From: Paenibacillus planticolens
Lineage (GTDB): Bacteria > Bacillota > Bacilli > Paenibacillales > NBRC-103111
DNA: 64,000 nt
Reading direction: 5' to 3'
NCBI RefSeq assembly: GCF_013141725.1
Contig: NZ_WHNZ01000010.1
Coordinates: forward strand, 1-64,000
Below, piece after piece: positions 26,575 through 37,700 of this stretch. Both the position numbers and the translations under genes were made by a program. Within the stretch, counting starts at the first letter, position 1. Each line of letters starts with the position of its first letter. The notes beneath the pieces were generated by a model. It ran no database searches. It was not told the DNA's origin and was given only the letters and a program-made list of their open reading frames with translations.

Positions 26575-26598
26575 GAGGATGGCTATTATGCCATCCTC
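26575..26598 (-). terminator. Hairpin after cohesin-dockerin scaffold-like gene
   Basis: GAGGATGGC/GCCATCCTC with a 6-base loop, 10 bases beyond the stop at 26608. The following T content is modest. Confidence 0.65.
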
Positions 26599-26607
26599 CA
26601 CAAAGGG

Positions 26608-29376
26608 TTAATTCAGAATCATACTAGCTGTTGCCGCAAGGTCGGCAATGTCAATCTTTCCATCGTTATTGATGTCCGCGAGTTTATACTTTTCCCAGTC
26701 CAGGTCGCCTAACTTTTTACCGTACCAGGAAGCAACGATGGCCAGGTCGCCTATGCTGACTCTGCCGTCTCCGTTCAGATCACCTGAAGCCCGGCTGATG
26801 ATCGAAGATATAAAGGCTTGCATGGCTGCATTCAATTCGACCGTCGCTTGCTCTACCTGTTGCAGGTCAGCTGCCGCATTGTCCGCTACCACTTTGGCTT
26901 TATCAATCGCTGCCTGAAGGGCAGCTTTCGACCCAATCGGGTACTGTCCTACTTTCGTTCCTTCTACTGTTGCGTCATGCCTGGATTGAGCATCGGTAAT
27001 CAATGCATGCAAGGCTGCTTTATCGACAGCGATGATTTGTACATTGTGCGAAGTTCCTTCCACGTTCGTCTCCGGGCCATCAGCTCCTGCAACAACGAGG
27101 TTGAACAGCGTTATCGTTCCGGTAGTCGGCTGTATGGTAGCTTTAGCCTCAAAGAACAGCTTCAACAAATCTTCATCCGCCTTAACTTCTTGGCCGGACC
27201 CTAAGCTTGCAATAAGGATTCGAAGCTCGCCCGGCGTTTTTTCCTTCGTTTGCACGATAATAACCCCGGTCTTAAGCGATTCCGCCGAAACAAATTCAAA
27301 CTGCGCCGGATTGTAGGTCACAGTCAAATCCTGAGCATAAACGGCCTGAATAACATTACGTAGGCCAAAGGTCAAGTCGAACGGCTGACCGGCGACGACA
27401 CGGCTTGAACCGGATAAGGCGGCTTCCAGGTTTTTCGGAACCGATGTCAGAAGGAAATTGATCTTGTAGGTTTGTTTTGCGATGCCGTCTTCCGCCGTAA
27501 CCTCAATCGTTGTCGTACCCGGCAGACGATCCGCAGCGCTTATTTTAACGGTTGCGTTCGAGTCTGTCGTTGCTGCGGTTACCATCGGTACGTCCTTGGT
27601 ATCCTCAGGTAGTTGGACATCGTAAACGAGCTTATCCTTACTGAAACCGGCCAGCGATGTGGCGCCGATCCCAATACCGCTTAGCGTAGCATCGCTACTT
27701 AAAATTGCGGACGGGTCATCCAAGCTGCGCGCTTTCACAACTATATCGAACGTTTTAGTGCGGCTTGACGTACCTTTGCTTACGGTTGCAGTCAAAATTA
27801 CCGCAGTATCAGGTTGATTTGCAGCCGGCCGAATCACTTTCCCGTTCTCGTCAACGACGTTTGGATGCGAACTATTCCAAGCAATCGTTATGCCATGCAA
27901 ACCTGCTTTGGGCAGCGCCAGATCTCTTTTTACAGCTTCGAGGTCCACACTTAGTTGAAGCATCTCTATCGCTTCGTTCACCAGCTTCTGATCGGTAGAT
28001 TCTGTGGTCTCAGCTTTCACCGTTACGTAAAACATTTTAATGTCCGATGCGTTGCCTTTTCTTACTTCTGCAGTCAACACTACGGTTACATCCCAGTCTC
28101 CAACACATGGACGAAATACTTGACCCATATGATTGAGAATCTGCGGATCCGAACTATTCCACGAAATGGACGTACCTTGCGAGCCGAGTGTTGGCAATGT
28201 CAAATCCCCTGTCACCGCGCTTGTGTTACCGAGATCAATCGCTGCGACAGCCGCTTGAACCGCAATCTCATCCGCAGTAATCGCCTTCACCGTCACTGTA
28301 AAAGCCTTCTCGTCGTTAAGGGCTCCCCTGCTGAGCTCAGCAGTCAAAGTCAAAGTAGCGTCAGGCTGTCCGATTCCGGGTTTATTGATGATATGCCCCT
28401 TATTGTCCATGATTTCGGGATTGGAACTTATCCAAGTTATTTCAGTATCCCTTATGGACGTAATAGGCAAGATCAAATCCCGAGTTACCGCGCTTGTGTC
28501 CCCCAGTTTAAGGGCCGCTTTAGCCTCCGCCAAAGCCTCGGCTTCAGTTAATACTTTAACCGTTGCGGTAAATTGCTTCGTCATACTGAATGTGCCTCTG
28601 GAACCTTTCGCCGTCAGAATTACATTTGCGTCCCCCTGCCCCGGATCCGGGCGCGTTACGTGTCCGCTCGTATCAACAATGGCTTTGTTCGAACTCTCCC
28701 ATTCAATTTTAGTAGTTTCAACCCCAGTTGTCGGTAAGTTCAAATCGCTTACTACCGAGCTGACATCCCCAAGACTAAGTGCATTGATCGTTTGAGTTAC
28801 TACGGCTTGGTCATCGAGAGCAGTAAACAGTTCGATTTCAGCAAGCTGTATCGCGTCAGTTGCCCCGTTATTAACGGTAACATTCCATTTGTAAAATTCG
28901 TATTCGGTATTGTTATTAAACTCATACAACTTTGTTTGAAAGCGTGAAGGGAATATCTCATTCGTTCTGGCATCCACCCGAGTCCACGAGGTTCCGTCGT
29001 TGGAACCTAGCAATTCCCAATTCTTCGGATCTCTTGACGCAGCGTCATTTGCCGATGTCAGGGTATATGCCCTTACTGCGTACTTAGCATGATTCTTAAA
29101 TTGCATGCTCACCCAGCCGGTTGGCTGCTTTGTAAGCCATTTCGTACTCGTAGCGTTATCGAATAATTGATCAACGGTCTCGTTTGGCGGGTTATTCCCG
29201 CTTGCAGTCGCGATGATACCGTTATCGGTCATATCCGGCCATGGCCTAGGCGGCATATTCCCCGCTGCATGAGCCGTTTGTAAACCTAATGGGGCAAAGT
29301 ACAACATTAGCCCCATTAGCAACAGCATCATGCTAACAACTGAAGTGGATGATTTCTTGAAATCATTTTTTTTCAT
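26608..29376 (-). CDS. Secreted non-catalytic protein with discoidin, Ig repeats, cohesin, FIVAR and dockerin
   Basis: 922 aa; ATG at 29376 with GGAGG 8 nt upstream. Signal peptide 1-38 (AHAA cleavage region). Then an F5/8 C domain (45-185), four atrophied bacterial-Ig repeats of about 90 residues each (190-550; each has a variant of LGDxSxVxxDLxLP near its start), a cadherin-like sandwich (555-640), cohesin (645-790), FIVAR helices (790-865) and a type-I dockerin (868-922). Both dockerin calcium loops are canonical (DLNGDGRVS, DINNDGKID), unlike those of the three larger proteins. No catalytic domain is visible. It therefore resembles an adaptor scaffold: glycan binding at one end, plus one cohesin and one dockerin. 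It lies 66 bases downstream of the GH92 gene on the same strand, probably one transcript. Confidence 0.88.
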   Translation of the reverse strand: MKKNDFKKSSTSVVSMMLLLMGLMLYFAPLGLQTAHAAGNMPPRPWPDMTDNGIIATASGNNPPNETVDQLFDNATSTKWLTKQPTGWVSMQFKNHAKYAVRAYTLTSANDAASRDPKNWELLGSNDGTSWTRVDARTNEIFPSRFQTKLYEFNNNTEYEFYKWNVTVNNGATDAIQLAEIELFTALDDQAVVTQTINALSLGDVSSVVSDLNLPTTGVETTKIEWESSNKAIVDTSGHVTRPDPGQGDANVILTAKGSRGTFSMTKQFTATVKVLTEAEALAEAKAALKLGDTSAVTRDLILPITSIRDTEITWISSNPEIMDNKGHIINKPGIGQPDATLTLTAELSRGALNDEKAFTVTVKAITADEIAVQAAVAAIDLGNTSAVTGDLTLPTLGSQGTSISWNSSDPQILNHMGQVFRPCVGDWDVTVVLTAEVRKGNASDIKMFYVTVKAETTESTDQKLVNEAIEMLQLSVDLEAVKRDLALPKAGLHGITIAWNSSHPNVVDENGKVIRPAANQPDTAVILTATVSKGTSSRTKTFDIVVKARSLDDPSAILSSDATLSGIGIGATSLAGFSKDKLVYDVQLPEDTKDVPMVTAATTDSNATVKISAADRLPGTTTIEVTAEDGIAKQTYKINFLLTSVPKNLEAALSGSSRVVAGQPFDLTFGLRNVIQAVYAQDLTVTYNPAQFEFVSAESLKTGVIIVQTKEKTPGELRILIASLGSGQEVKADEDLLKLFFEAKATIQPTTGTITLFNLVVAGADGPETNVEGTSHNVQIIAVDKAALHALITDAQSRHDATVEGTKVGQYPIGSKAALQAAIDKAKVVADNAAADLQQVEQATVELNAAMQAFISSIISRASGDLNGDGRVSIGDLAIVASWYGKKLGDLDWEKYKLADINNDGKIDIADLAATASMILN

Positions 29377-29442
29377 TTTTATGAACCTCCATAAGATTCC
29401 TTATAATACAGACTCCATATGACATAATCGTTACATTGAAGA

Positions 29443-32400
29443 TCAATTCGTGATTTCGACTAACCTCCATAATTGAGCATTAGTACCATTCCAGGTGTAT
29501 ATTTGAACCTTGGTCCCATCCGCAGTTCCAGAACTGGCTACATCCATCGCTTTATTGCTATTAGGATTTATCAATTGATAAATATCGCCGTTGCCGAGAT
29601 TGGACACCTTCCATTTCTGAGAGGCTGAAGTGCTGTTTGTCGCGATGACTAAGCCTGTAGAATCATTCACTCCTCCGTTTAATGTATCAAGCGCCTTGCC
29701 CGTGGCCGGATTAATCAGCTTGTACGTCCCATCGTTATTCGTGGTTATTGTCCATTTTTGATTATCCGTACCTCGGTCAGTCCCGATTTGCACATTTCCG
29801 CTAGCAGCATCTACTTGCAGCGCCTTATTGCTGTTTATATTAATCAGCTTGTAAGTGACGTTCGCTTTAACAGATTTGGTGAACTTCCATTTCTGTGAAT
29901 CTCCACCGTCGTCCGTCTGCATGATGGTTTTATTGCCTGTAACAGCAGCCAATACTTTACCGTTCTTTTTATTCTTTATTTTATAGTAGCCGTATTCTGT
30001 AGGAAGAATATCCCACATTTGTTTGAGGCTACCGTCAATCGAATTGATAATCGAATCGTCACTTGAAGCATCAATATCCAGTGCCTTATTGCTGCCTTCT
30101 TGAACGATAGCAACCGCCTGGCAGGACGGTCCTTTCAGCATCCATTTTTGACTTGAACTTCCCATATTCGTACCGACTTGTGTTTTGGTTCCATTCTCCG
30201 AGGCCGAACCGGGAGCTTCCAACACTTGATTAGTTGCCTTATTGGTTAATTGATATGTCACGCCAGAAGTCAATTGCGTACCCAACTCTTGGTAAGACGG
30301 CGGTGCATCATCAGGTGATGTTCCCCAATTTACATTAGGCTGCTCACCCAACCAAAATTCCAACGTTCCGCCATCGGCCACCTGCTCATAAGGCACCCAT
30401 GTGTTTGTCGTTTCCACACCGTTCAATTTCATTCTTTGAATGTACTTGGCAGCGTCAGATGCACCATGTCCTATAATTTTGATCGTATTGCAGTTAGGCA
30501 AGTTGATCGTAATTTCCGGGAACAACGGAGCATTCACTGTAAAGCCCCCTACGCCCGGGATAAATGGATAAATTCCCATTGCGGCAAAAACATACCATGA
30601 TGAAGTGGCGCCGGCATCATCGTTTCCGACAATTCCACCAGGACCGTTATAGAAAAGCTCGTGCATCACTCTACGCACAACATCCTGTGTCTTATAAGGA
30701 GCACCGGCAAAATTATAAGTCCAAGGGCCTCCGAAGCCCGGTTCATTTCCCATAAAGGCATGCGGCGAATCCGAGCCTGCGTTGAGTTCTTGGAAAAAGA
30801 AATCGAGTCGCTTTATGGCTTCAGTATTTCCTCCCATTTTTTCAATAAGCGCTTTGATGTTATGAGGAATCATCCATGTGTATTGAGCCGCGTTACCTTC
30901 ATGAAAGCCTCTGCTGCTAGCAGGATTGAATGAGGTCTCAAAATTTCCGTTGCTTAATTTCGGTTGAATATATCCGGTTTGCGGGTTAAAAAGACGAGTC
31001 CAGCTTTGTGAACGGTTCAAGTAGGTATTGTATTTTTCCATGTCGCCCAGGGATTTGGCAAACTGGGAAATCGCAAAGTCTGATGAATTAAATTCCATCG
31101 TAATGCTCGCGGCTTGTCCGATACTTTCGATAGGAATATATCCATAAGACAGGTAATCCGCCAGACGATCACGTGGATTCATAGGCGATGGAACCGTTCC
31201 TGTCTTATCCAAAACCGCTAATGCATCCTTCGTATTGAAATTCTTCGCTCCGAAAGCGTACATGCTCGGTATCATGGCCGAAACCGGGTCTCCGGACATG
31301 ACATAGGTTTCAGTATTGGCTATTTGCCACTGTGGCACATAACCATCGCGTTGAATCGCGTCATTCACGAGCGATTGCGCCATATCCCCCGTTTCAGTTG
31401 GAGCTAGCATGGCAAGAAGCTGCATCTGAGATCGATAGGTATCCCATGCTGAAAACAATGAATAGTGCGTATAGCCTTCCGCCCGGTGTAGCTGTTGGTC
31501 GGTGCCCATATAGTCTCCGTTCACGTCACTGAACGTACTTGGATGCATCATGGAGTGATACAAAGCAGAATAAAAGATTTTTTTCTGTTCCTCCGTGCCT
31601 CCTTGTACTTGAATGGTGTTTAATTTTTGCTCCCATTTGGATTTTGCTTCATTCTTGATGTTGTCAAAATTCCATCCTGAGTTTTCGGTTTTTAAGTTTA
31701 ATTTTGCGTTTTCCACACTGGTATAGGACATACCAATCTTGACAAGCACTTCTTTTTTGTTAGTTGTATCGAATTGCACAAATGCCCCGGCATTCGTTGT
31801 ATTTTTACGTTGCTTTATGGAAGTTGAAACGTCCGATCCTGCCCAAGTGCCTGAATTTGCAAACGGCTGGCTAAATTCCGCAGCAAAATAAACATTATAC
31901 TTTTTATTTTCCGACAAGTTTGGGCCGTAACCAATTTCGCAAAATCCGCCTGTTCTGGTCCACCCGGTCACAACGTTATTGCCTTCAATATTGACTTCTC
32001 CGCCATAGACGTCGGCACCGGCTACTCCGGTATTAATCAATACCATTGCGTTATTCGTTGCCGGGTAAGTGAGTCTGCCAAAGCCCGTTCGTAATGTGGA
32101 CGTCAGTTCGGCTTTAACAGCGGAACCATTCAGAAGCACACTGTAGTATCCCGGGGTTGCCTCTTCGTTGGCATGATTGAAAGTGGAAGCGTAATCTCCG
32201 AAATTTGTCCCTGGCGACCTGCCAATTTGTCCTACAACAGGCATGATCGGCAAGGCTTGCCCGATCCTGCATCCAGGTCCATCAACATGAGTCATACTAA
32301 ATCCTTGTATCACATTTTTATTATAATCGTACCCGCCGCCAGAAGGTGAATTACCGCTATAACCATTATCCGGGCTCCATTCAACCATTCCGAATGGTAG

Positions 32401-33204
32401 GGTAGCACCCGGGAACGTATTCCCGATGTTTCCGCCAAATCCGTTCTCGAAACCAGTATCAACTTCTTTCGTACCGACAAGAGGATTGACATATTCCGTT
32501 AAACTGCGATCAGCGCCTCTGATTTGGATATTATCCAGGAACCCCCGAAATGTGCCTGGAGAATCCGATTGTTTGTATGAAATCAGAATACGCTTGATCG
32601 TTTTGCCGGCAGCAACGGAACCGATGTCGGACATGACAAAGTTCCACGAATCCAGCGCCAGCTTCCCGCCTGTCCCTTGATATTGCGGGTCCAGCTTAAT
32701 GCCATACTGATCTACAGATCTGTCGTCGTGCAAGTAAGAGCCATCATCGAACGCAAGATCCACAGTGACATAGGTGCTGTTCTTCCCATTGTCTACTACA
32801 TTCCCATTCATACTTGATTTTCCTTGCGGATATATCCAATACGATAAGGAAGTGTCAGACTCTACAGGAATATTGACATCGAACACTTTATTGTAGGCGA
32901 AAGACTTGCCTGTACCTGTGCTTTTACCGGAATATACGAGTGCCTTCTGACCGGCTTGGTGTATCTCACCGGAAATGTCCGTCTCCATCCCGTTTAGTTG
33001 ACAACATATTCCCTCAACATTCTGACTACTTTCCGATTCATTCCTCCACGTCGGTTGAATATCTTGATCTTCGAGTCCGGAATGGAAATTTGCGGCTTTC
33101 GCCTCGGCTTTTGGAACGGGGGCAAACGGCAAGTTTAGAACTCCTGACAATAGAACAAAACAAAACATGAAATGAAACCACTTTCGTATGGTCCTTTTCT
33201 TCAT
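29443..33204 (-). CDS. Secreted GH92 alpha-mannosidase-type enzyme with ricin-type lectin domains
   Basis: 1253 aa; ATG at 33204 after a GAGG-type site. Signal peptide 1-36, an N-terminal sandwich (40-230), the GH92 N-domain (from YVNPLVGT at about 235) and (alpha/alpha)6 barrel (to about 990), then two ricin-B/CBM13-type trefoil regions with repeated QKW motifs (1000-1253). GH92 signatures include FSAWDTYRSQMQL, NAAQYTWMIPHN and GNDDAGATSSWYVFAAMG with the conserved Asp pair. The usual GNEPSHH segment reads GNEPGFGG here, which may change linkage preference. Characterised relatives are calcium-dependent exo-alpha-mannosidases, including mannosyl-phosphate-cleaving types. No dockerin is present, so it acts free or through its lectin domains. 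The upstream region 33205-33570 holds a cre-like site. Confidence 0.92.
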   Translation of the reverse strand: MKKRTIRKWFHFMFCFVLLSGVLNLPFAPVPKAEAKAANFHSGLEDQDIQPTWRNESESSQNVEGICCQLNGMETDISGEIHQAGQKALVYSGKSTGTGKSFAYNKVFDVNIPVESDTSLSYWIYPQGKSSMNGNVVDNGKNSTYVTVDLAFDDGSYLHDDRSVDQYGIKLDPQYQGTGGKLALDSWNFVMSDIGSVAAGKTIKRILISYKQSDSPGTFRGFLDNIQIRGADRSLTEYVNPLVGTKEVDTGFENGFGGNIGNTFPGATLPFGMVEWSPDNGYSGNSPSGGGYDYNKNVIQGFSMTHVDGPGCRIGQALPIMPVVGQIGRSPGTNFGDYASTFNHANEEATPGYYSVLLNGSAVKAELTSTLRTGFGRLTYPATNNAMVLINTGVAGADVYGGEVNIEGNNVVTGWTRTGGFCEIGYGPNLSENKKYNVYFAAEFSQPFANSGTWAGSDVSTSIKQRKNTTNAGAFVQFDTTNKKEVLVKIGMSYTSVENAKLNLKTENSGWNFDNIKNEAKSKWEQKLNTIQVQGGTEEQKKIFYSALYHSMMHPSTFSDVNGDYMGTDQQLHRAEGYTHYSLFSAWDTYRSQMQLLAMLAPTETGDMAQSLVNDAIQRDGYVPQWQIANTETYVMSGDPVSAMIPSMYAFGAKNFNTKDALAVLDKTGTVPSPMNPRDRLADYLSYGYIPIESIGQAASITMEFNSSDFAISQFAKSLGDMEKYNTYLNRSQSWTRLFNPQTGYIQPKLSNGNFETSFNPASSRGFHEGNAAQYTWMIPHNIKALIEKMGGNTEAIKRLDFFFQELNAGSDSPHAFMGNEPGFGGPWTYNFAGAPYKTQDVVRRVMHELFYNGPGGIVGNDDAGATSSWYVFAAMGIYPFIPGVGGFTVNAPLFPEITINLPNCNTIKIIGHGASDAAKYIQRMKLNGVETTNTWVPYEQVADGGTLEFWLGEQPNVNWGTSPDDAPPSYQELGTQLTSGVTYQLTNKATNQVLEAPGSASENGTKTQVGTNMGSSSQKWMLKGPSCQAVAIVQEGSNKALDIDASSDDSIINSIDGSLKQMWDILPTEYGYYKIKNKKNGKVLAAVTGNKTIMQTDDGGDSQKWKFTKSVKANVTYKLININSNKALQVDAASGNVQIGTDRGTDNQKWTITTNNDGTYKLINPATGKALDTLNGGVNDSTGLVIATNSTSASQKWKVSNLGNGDIYQLINPNSNKAMDVASSGTADGTKVQIYTWNGTNAQLWRLVEITN

Positions 33205-33471
33205 CTAATGAATCCTCCTCGGTTTTTCTGTACCTATTTCTTACTGTTGCTCGATAACGTGTTTGCTGTCGCCCATTTTAGATCGACTTAAACACTGTTT
33301 AATCCAACCATCCTCCCACAACATTTGCGATGACGAATATAAAAGCGAGTAAATGAATCATGATCTAGCACAGCAAACTTCAACTGCGGTTCTTAGCGGC
33401 ACATTAAACTTGCTGACGCCGAAATACCAGTGCTCTTTTTATTCCCCATTGAATCCCCCCTGTTGAAGTCT

Positions 33472-33486
33472 TGAAAGCGCTTTACA
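33472..33486. promoter_or_regulatory. Candidate cre (catabolite repression) site upstream of GH92 gene
   Basis: TGAAAGCGCTTTACA is a near match to TGWAANCGNTNWCA with one extra base. It lies about 270 bases upstream of the GH92 start. The remaining bases of 33205-33570 show nothing further I can name. Confidence 0.4.
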
Positions 33487-33570
33487 TTTTCATCATAAGG
33501 GTTTAAGACGATGGATAAAACGTAGCAAATCTATCATTTATTCCGATTTACATCCAAAATCGAAAACGAT

Positions 33571-34356
33571 TTAAGTATGTTTTTTGCGATATTCAACCGG
33601 AGACATACCTGTATTTTTCTGAAACCACTCTCTGAAACAACGAGGGTTAGTATAAGCAAGCATATCTCCAATTTGATAAATTTTCATGTTGCTTTCCACA
33701 AGCAAGCTGCAAGCTTTATTCATACGCATCTGTGATAAGTAATCGCTGAAGGACTGGTCAATATCCTGACGGAATAATCTACTCAGATGGTTTGGCGTTA
33801 CAGATAATTCTTTAGCAATATCAGTCAAATGGATCTCTTCGGCAAAATGTGCGTGAATATAATTCAGCGCCCTTTTAATTAGATAAGAGCCCGGCTCTTC
33901 AGTTGGCTCTGTGCTACATAATTGTTTAAATTGAATGGCTCCGTTCGAAGTCCAGAGATGCTTAGCCTTTAATAGAGCATTCTCAATATCAACCAAATCC
34001 GAGGGCTTGAGCAGAAAGTCGACTGCCCCTAAGCGGAGGGCTTCCTGCGCGAATTTGAAATCGTTGTAACCGCTTAAAAATATTGTTTTAATACGGGAGA
34101 AATCGTTCGCCGCACTCTCGCTTGCGCTGTCGCGAAGCTTGGCCAACATTTCAAGTCCTGTCATATTGGGCATGCGTATATCGGAAAGAATAATATCCAC
34201 CGGTTCTTCTTTCAGATAGGCAAACGCATCGGCCCCATCATGAAATACTTTAACGAGAACGATACCGAGCTTTTTCCAATCGATATGTTCACTTAACCCT
34301 TCACGAATCCAAGCTTCGTCGTCTATAATTACCGCTCTGCATTCCACATTAGTCAT
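33571..34356 (-). CDS. YesN-type response regulator (receiver + AraC HTH)
   Basis: 261 aa. Receiver 1-125 with acidic pocket (IIDDE), phospho-acceptor D59 in LSDIRMP and the conserved Lys-Pro (LLKPSD). A short linker leads to an AraC-type double helix-turn-helix (about 160-260), ending SPVEYRKKHT. It is shorter than typical YesN proteins (about 350-550 aa) because the middle domain is nearly absent. GAGGT lies 8 nt upstream of ATG 34356. No kinase gene is adjacent; kinase relics related to this lineage lie at 25719. It probably regulates the GH92/scaffold genes downstream or the phosphoesterase upstream, but this is inference from position. Confidence 0.9.
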   Translation of the reverse strand: MTNVECRAVIIDDEAWIREGLSEHIDWKKLGIVLVKVFHDGADAFAYLKEEPVDIILSDIRMPNMTGLEMLAKLRDSASESAANDFSRIKTIFLSGYNDFKFAQEALRLGAVDFLLKPSDLVDIENALLKAKHLWTSNGAIQFKQLCSTEPTEEPGSYLIKRALNYIHAHFAEEIHLTDIAKELSVTPNHLSRLFRQDIDQSFSDYLSQMRMNKACSLLVESNMKIYQIGDMLAYTNPRCFREWFQKNTGMSPVEYRKKHT

Positions 34357-34365
34357 TGTGCTTAC

Positions 34366-34506
34366 CTCACATTCATCTTGTAGTCATTTGCAAGAAACTC
34401 CGTGATTCGATGAAATCGTTCATACTTTTCTTTCTTATATCCAATTTTATTTTCCCGCCCTAACAATAGGAACTACAAAAAATAAAGTTTTCTCTAAAAA
34501 ATGCAT
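34366..34506 (-). repeat. Regulator upstream region (parent-like copy)
   Basis: The only one of three homologous segments that still precedes an intact regulator gene; see 24711-24871 and 56508-56665. Shared words include CATCTTGTAGTCA and GTTTTCTCTAAAAAAT. It includes the ribosome site of the regulator. The stretch 34507-34636 also resembles 39965-40025 weakly; otherwise nothing is seen there. Confidence 0.65.
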
Positions 34507-34636
34507 ATGATAATTTAAAAGCCTTATTAAGCGCTTTTCAATTCGATGCCGAATTCTTTAGTGGATTATGCACGTTTAAAAAATGAAGTATATAAATCGT
34601 AGTGCAAGGCAATAGTTCAAGTTCCACGCCCTAATG

Positions 34637-34673
34637 AGAAATGCGGGGAGATCCTGGATCTCCCCGCATTTCT
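34637..34673 (-). terminator. Strong hairpin after metallophosphoesterase gene
   Basis: An 18-base-pair perfect stem (arms begin AGAAATGCGGGG) with a single-base loop, 42 bases beyond the stop at 34715. It is likely to terminate the giant transcript. Confidence 0.8.
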
Positions 34674-34714
34674 TTAACGCTCAACCTTTATGATTCTTAA
34701 CTAATTAAGCATTT

Positions 34715-37700
34715 CTATTGCAAAATCGCTTTAGCTACAATGGCAAGGTCTACAATGTCTACTTTGCCGTCATGGTTGATATCCGCTTTCTCATTCCAGC
34801 CTGCTTGACCTTGTTGTTTACCGTAAGCAGCTGCAACCATAGCCAAGTCTCCGATTGTGGTACTTCCTGTACCTCCTCCATTGATATCTGTAGTTATTTT
34901 CTTGCTTTCGAACACTAGGATTGCATCTTCCAATGCAGCTTTCGCGCTATCCACCTGCTGTTGAGTCGCATTCGAATCGTTTACTACCGCTTTGGCTGCA
35001 TCGATAGCCGACTGTAATTGAGCTTTGGAGCCAGTCACATACAGTCCGTCCTCATTGCCTTCCACTGCTGCATCGTACTTCGCCTGAGCGATCGCAATAG
35101 CTGCGTTCAATAGCGATTTATCTACAGGTGTACTAGGTACAGTTATTTGGATCTCACGGGAAGCTCCGCCGAGTTGCAGCTCATTTCCCTGTCCATTAGC
35201 AATCACAACATGATCAACAGAAATTGTCGTATTGGTTGACTGCGTTACAGATTTGGCCATAAATTGGATTGCGAGCAAATCGCCTTGGGCTGGCACGGTC
35301 ACGCCTACACTGGCAGCCACAATCCGGAGTTGACCAGGCGCCGTTTCCTTTGTATCGATGATTCGGAACCCGTCTTTCAGGGATGTCACCGAATCGAATT
35401 GCACACTTGCAGGGTCATACTGTAGTGTGAAATCCTGGGCGTACACTTGCTGGTATACGCTTTGCGTAACGCCGGCCAGTCCCATCGTTAGCGTGAAGGT
35501 TTGGCCAGAAAGTACCTGCTGTACACCTGTCAATGTAGACATTGGTGTTGCTGGCGCTGGCAATACGGTTACGCTGACGCTTGTTGTCAATGCTACGTTA
35601 TTCGGGTTTACCACTCCTGCAGGTAAAGTTACAGTTCCACTTACGGTGAATACCTGCTGAGTCCGTACAGCCGGATCATAGCTTGAACCATCAACATTCC
35701 ATGTAACATCAGTGTTCATGCTTCCCGTATCGGTAACCAATTCTACGGTGGGTAAACCAAGGGCAGCTGCTGTCTTCGCCGTACCGTTCACCACCCCTGT
35801 TATTGCCGCAGGTGTTGTAACCCCCATAAGCGTTTTATCCAAAGAAGGAGCTACTAATACTTGAAACTCATAGATTCTTGCCGTTTGATTCGTATCTTGT
35901 GTTGGAACGGGAACGTTCAATTTGATGTATCGAGCCGAAATCGCGGCTATGCGATCTATCGTTATGCCGTTCGTATTATTGGTTACGTTAACTACCGTAC
36001 TCCAGTTTGTGCCGTCACTGCTGACCTGAATATTGTACCCCCTCGTGTTCCAGTTGGCAGGCTCCCCGCCTTCCGAAGCATGCTTGATGATAAACCCGTT
36101 CACGCTCTGCATAGAACCGAGATCAATTTGCAGCCAACGGTTGCTGGATTTGGAGCACCATTTGCTGTTCCCAGTGACGATACCGTCAATGGCTTTAGCC
36201 GCTGATTCTGAGGCTGAGCAAGCACTGTCCGCTGTTGCCGTCATTTGGGATGAAGGGATCTTATTAACAGTTACGCTAACGCTTGTTGTCAATGGCACGT
36301 TATTCGCGTTTGCGACTCCACTAGGCAGGGCTACGGTTCCTGGTACCGTGAAGGTCTGTCCCGCCTTGGTAGCTGGATCGTAGTTAATGCCGCTTAAATC
36401 CCAAGTTACATTCGCATCCACATTTTCGGATTCAGTAACAAGCACGGCATTTGCGGGCAAGCCAAGAGCTGCTGCTGTCCTGGCCGTTCCGATGTCTAGT
36501 CCCGTGATCGCTGCCGGCGCTTTGATGCTCACGAGATTCGGCAGTACCGATGGTGCCACAGTTACACCGATCTCCGCAGCGCTTGCAAACCCACCGACGC
36601 CCGCTGTTGCTTCGAGCTTGACATAGGATGCATTTGTCGAAGCAATCGTTGCTATTTTCTCTGTAGCGTCGTTTGCCCAATTTCCATTTGCTACATTTAT
36701 AAAGGATACACCGTCCGTACTCACATATACGTTATAGCTTGTAATAGTTCCATTGCCGCCTCCTGGCCTTGGTAAATATACAACTTTATTGATATTGTAG
36801 GTTCCTCCAAGGTTTAAGGTAATCGATTGGGGGAGAACAGAACCACTCCACTTTGTATGCCAGAACGTTGCCGGGTTTCCGTCAATCGCCATAGAGGCTG
36901 CATTGTTAGCATTAGCCGTTTCCTGACTTGTCGCCGTTGCCGTCATTTGAGATGAAGGAATCTTATTTACAGTTACCCTAATGCTTGTTGTCAATGGCAC
37001 GTTGTTCGTGTTTACGACTTCAATAGGCAGGGTTACGGTTCCTGGTACCGTGAAGGTTTGCACCGTCTTGATCGTTGGATCGTAGTTAATGCTGCTTAAA
37101 TCCCAAGTTACACCAGCATCCACATTAGCTATATCGGTTACAAGCGATACTTTACCAGGCAATCCCAGAGCTGCCGCTGTCTTCGCCGTTCCGATGGCCG
37201 CTGCTAGTGGTGCAGGCTCTGTTATGCTGTTCAATTCCTTTTGTGGAATCTCTGTCAATTCAAACCAGCGCAAAGCCCAATAACCTGTATTTAAATTCAG
37301 CCTTATTTTATGTGGGCCTGCACTCAGTGCGACCACCGGATCGGATATATTGCGATAGTCGTTCCAATGGTCGGTTTTGAATGATGTCTTCTTTTGAGGT
37401 ACGCCATCTACCAGCAGTTCAATTTCTCCCGTAAACGACTGTCCTTTTGTTACTGCCCTGTAAGTGACTTGATAGAGTCCCGTTTTTGCCACATCTAGGT
37501 TATATTCCAGCCAGTTGCCAGGATCTATCGAATTAATTCGCCATGTGGGTCCGCCATCATCAACGGGTTCATTTCCAAGTGTTTCACCATGTTTCGAATT
37601 GTAGTTTGCAGCTAATATCCTTCCAGGCACGATTGCTGAACCAGGCACCTCATTAAGCGTATTTACATTAAAGCTAGTTGTCTTTGAACCTATAGCCACA

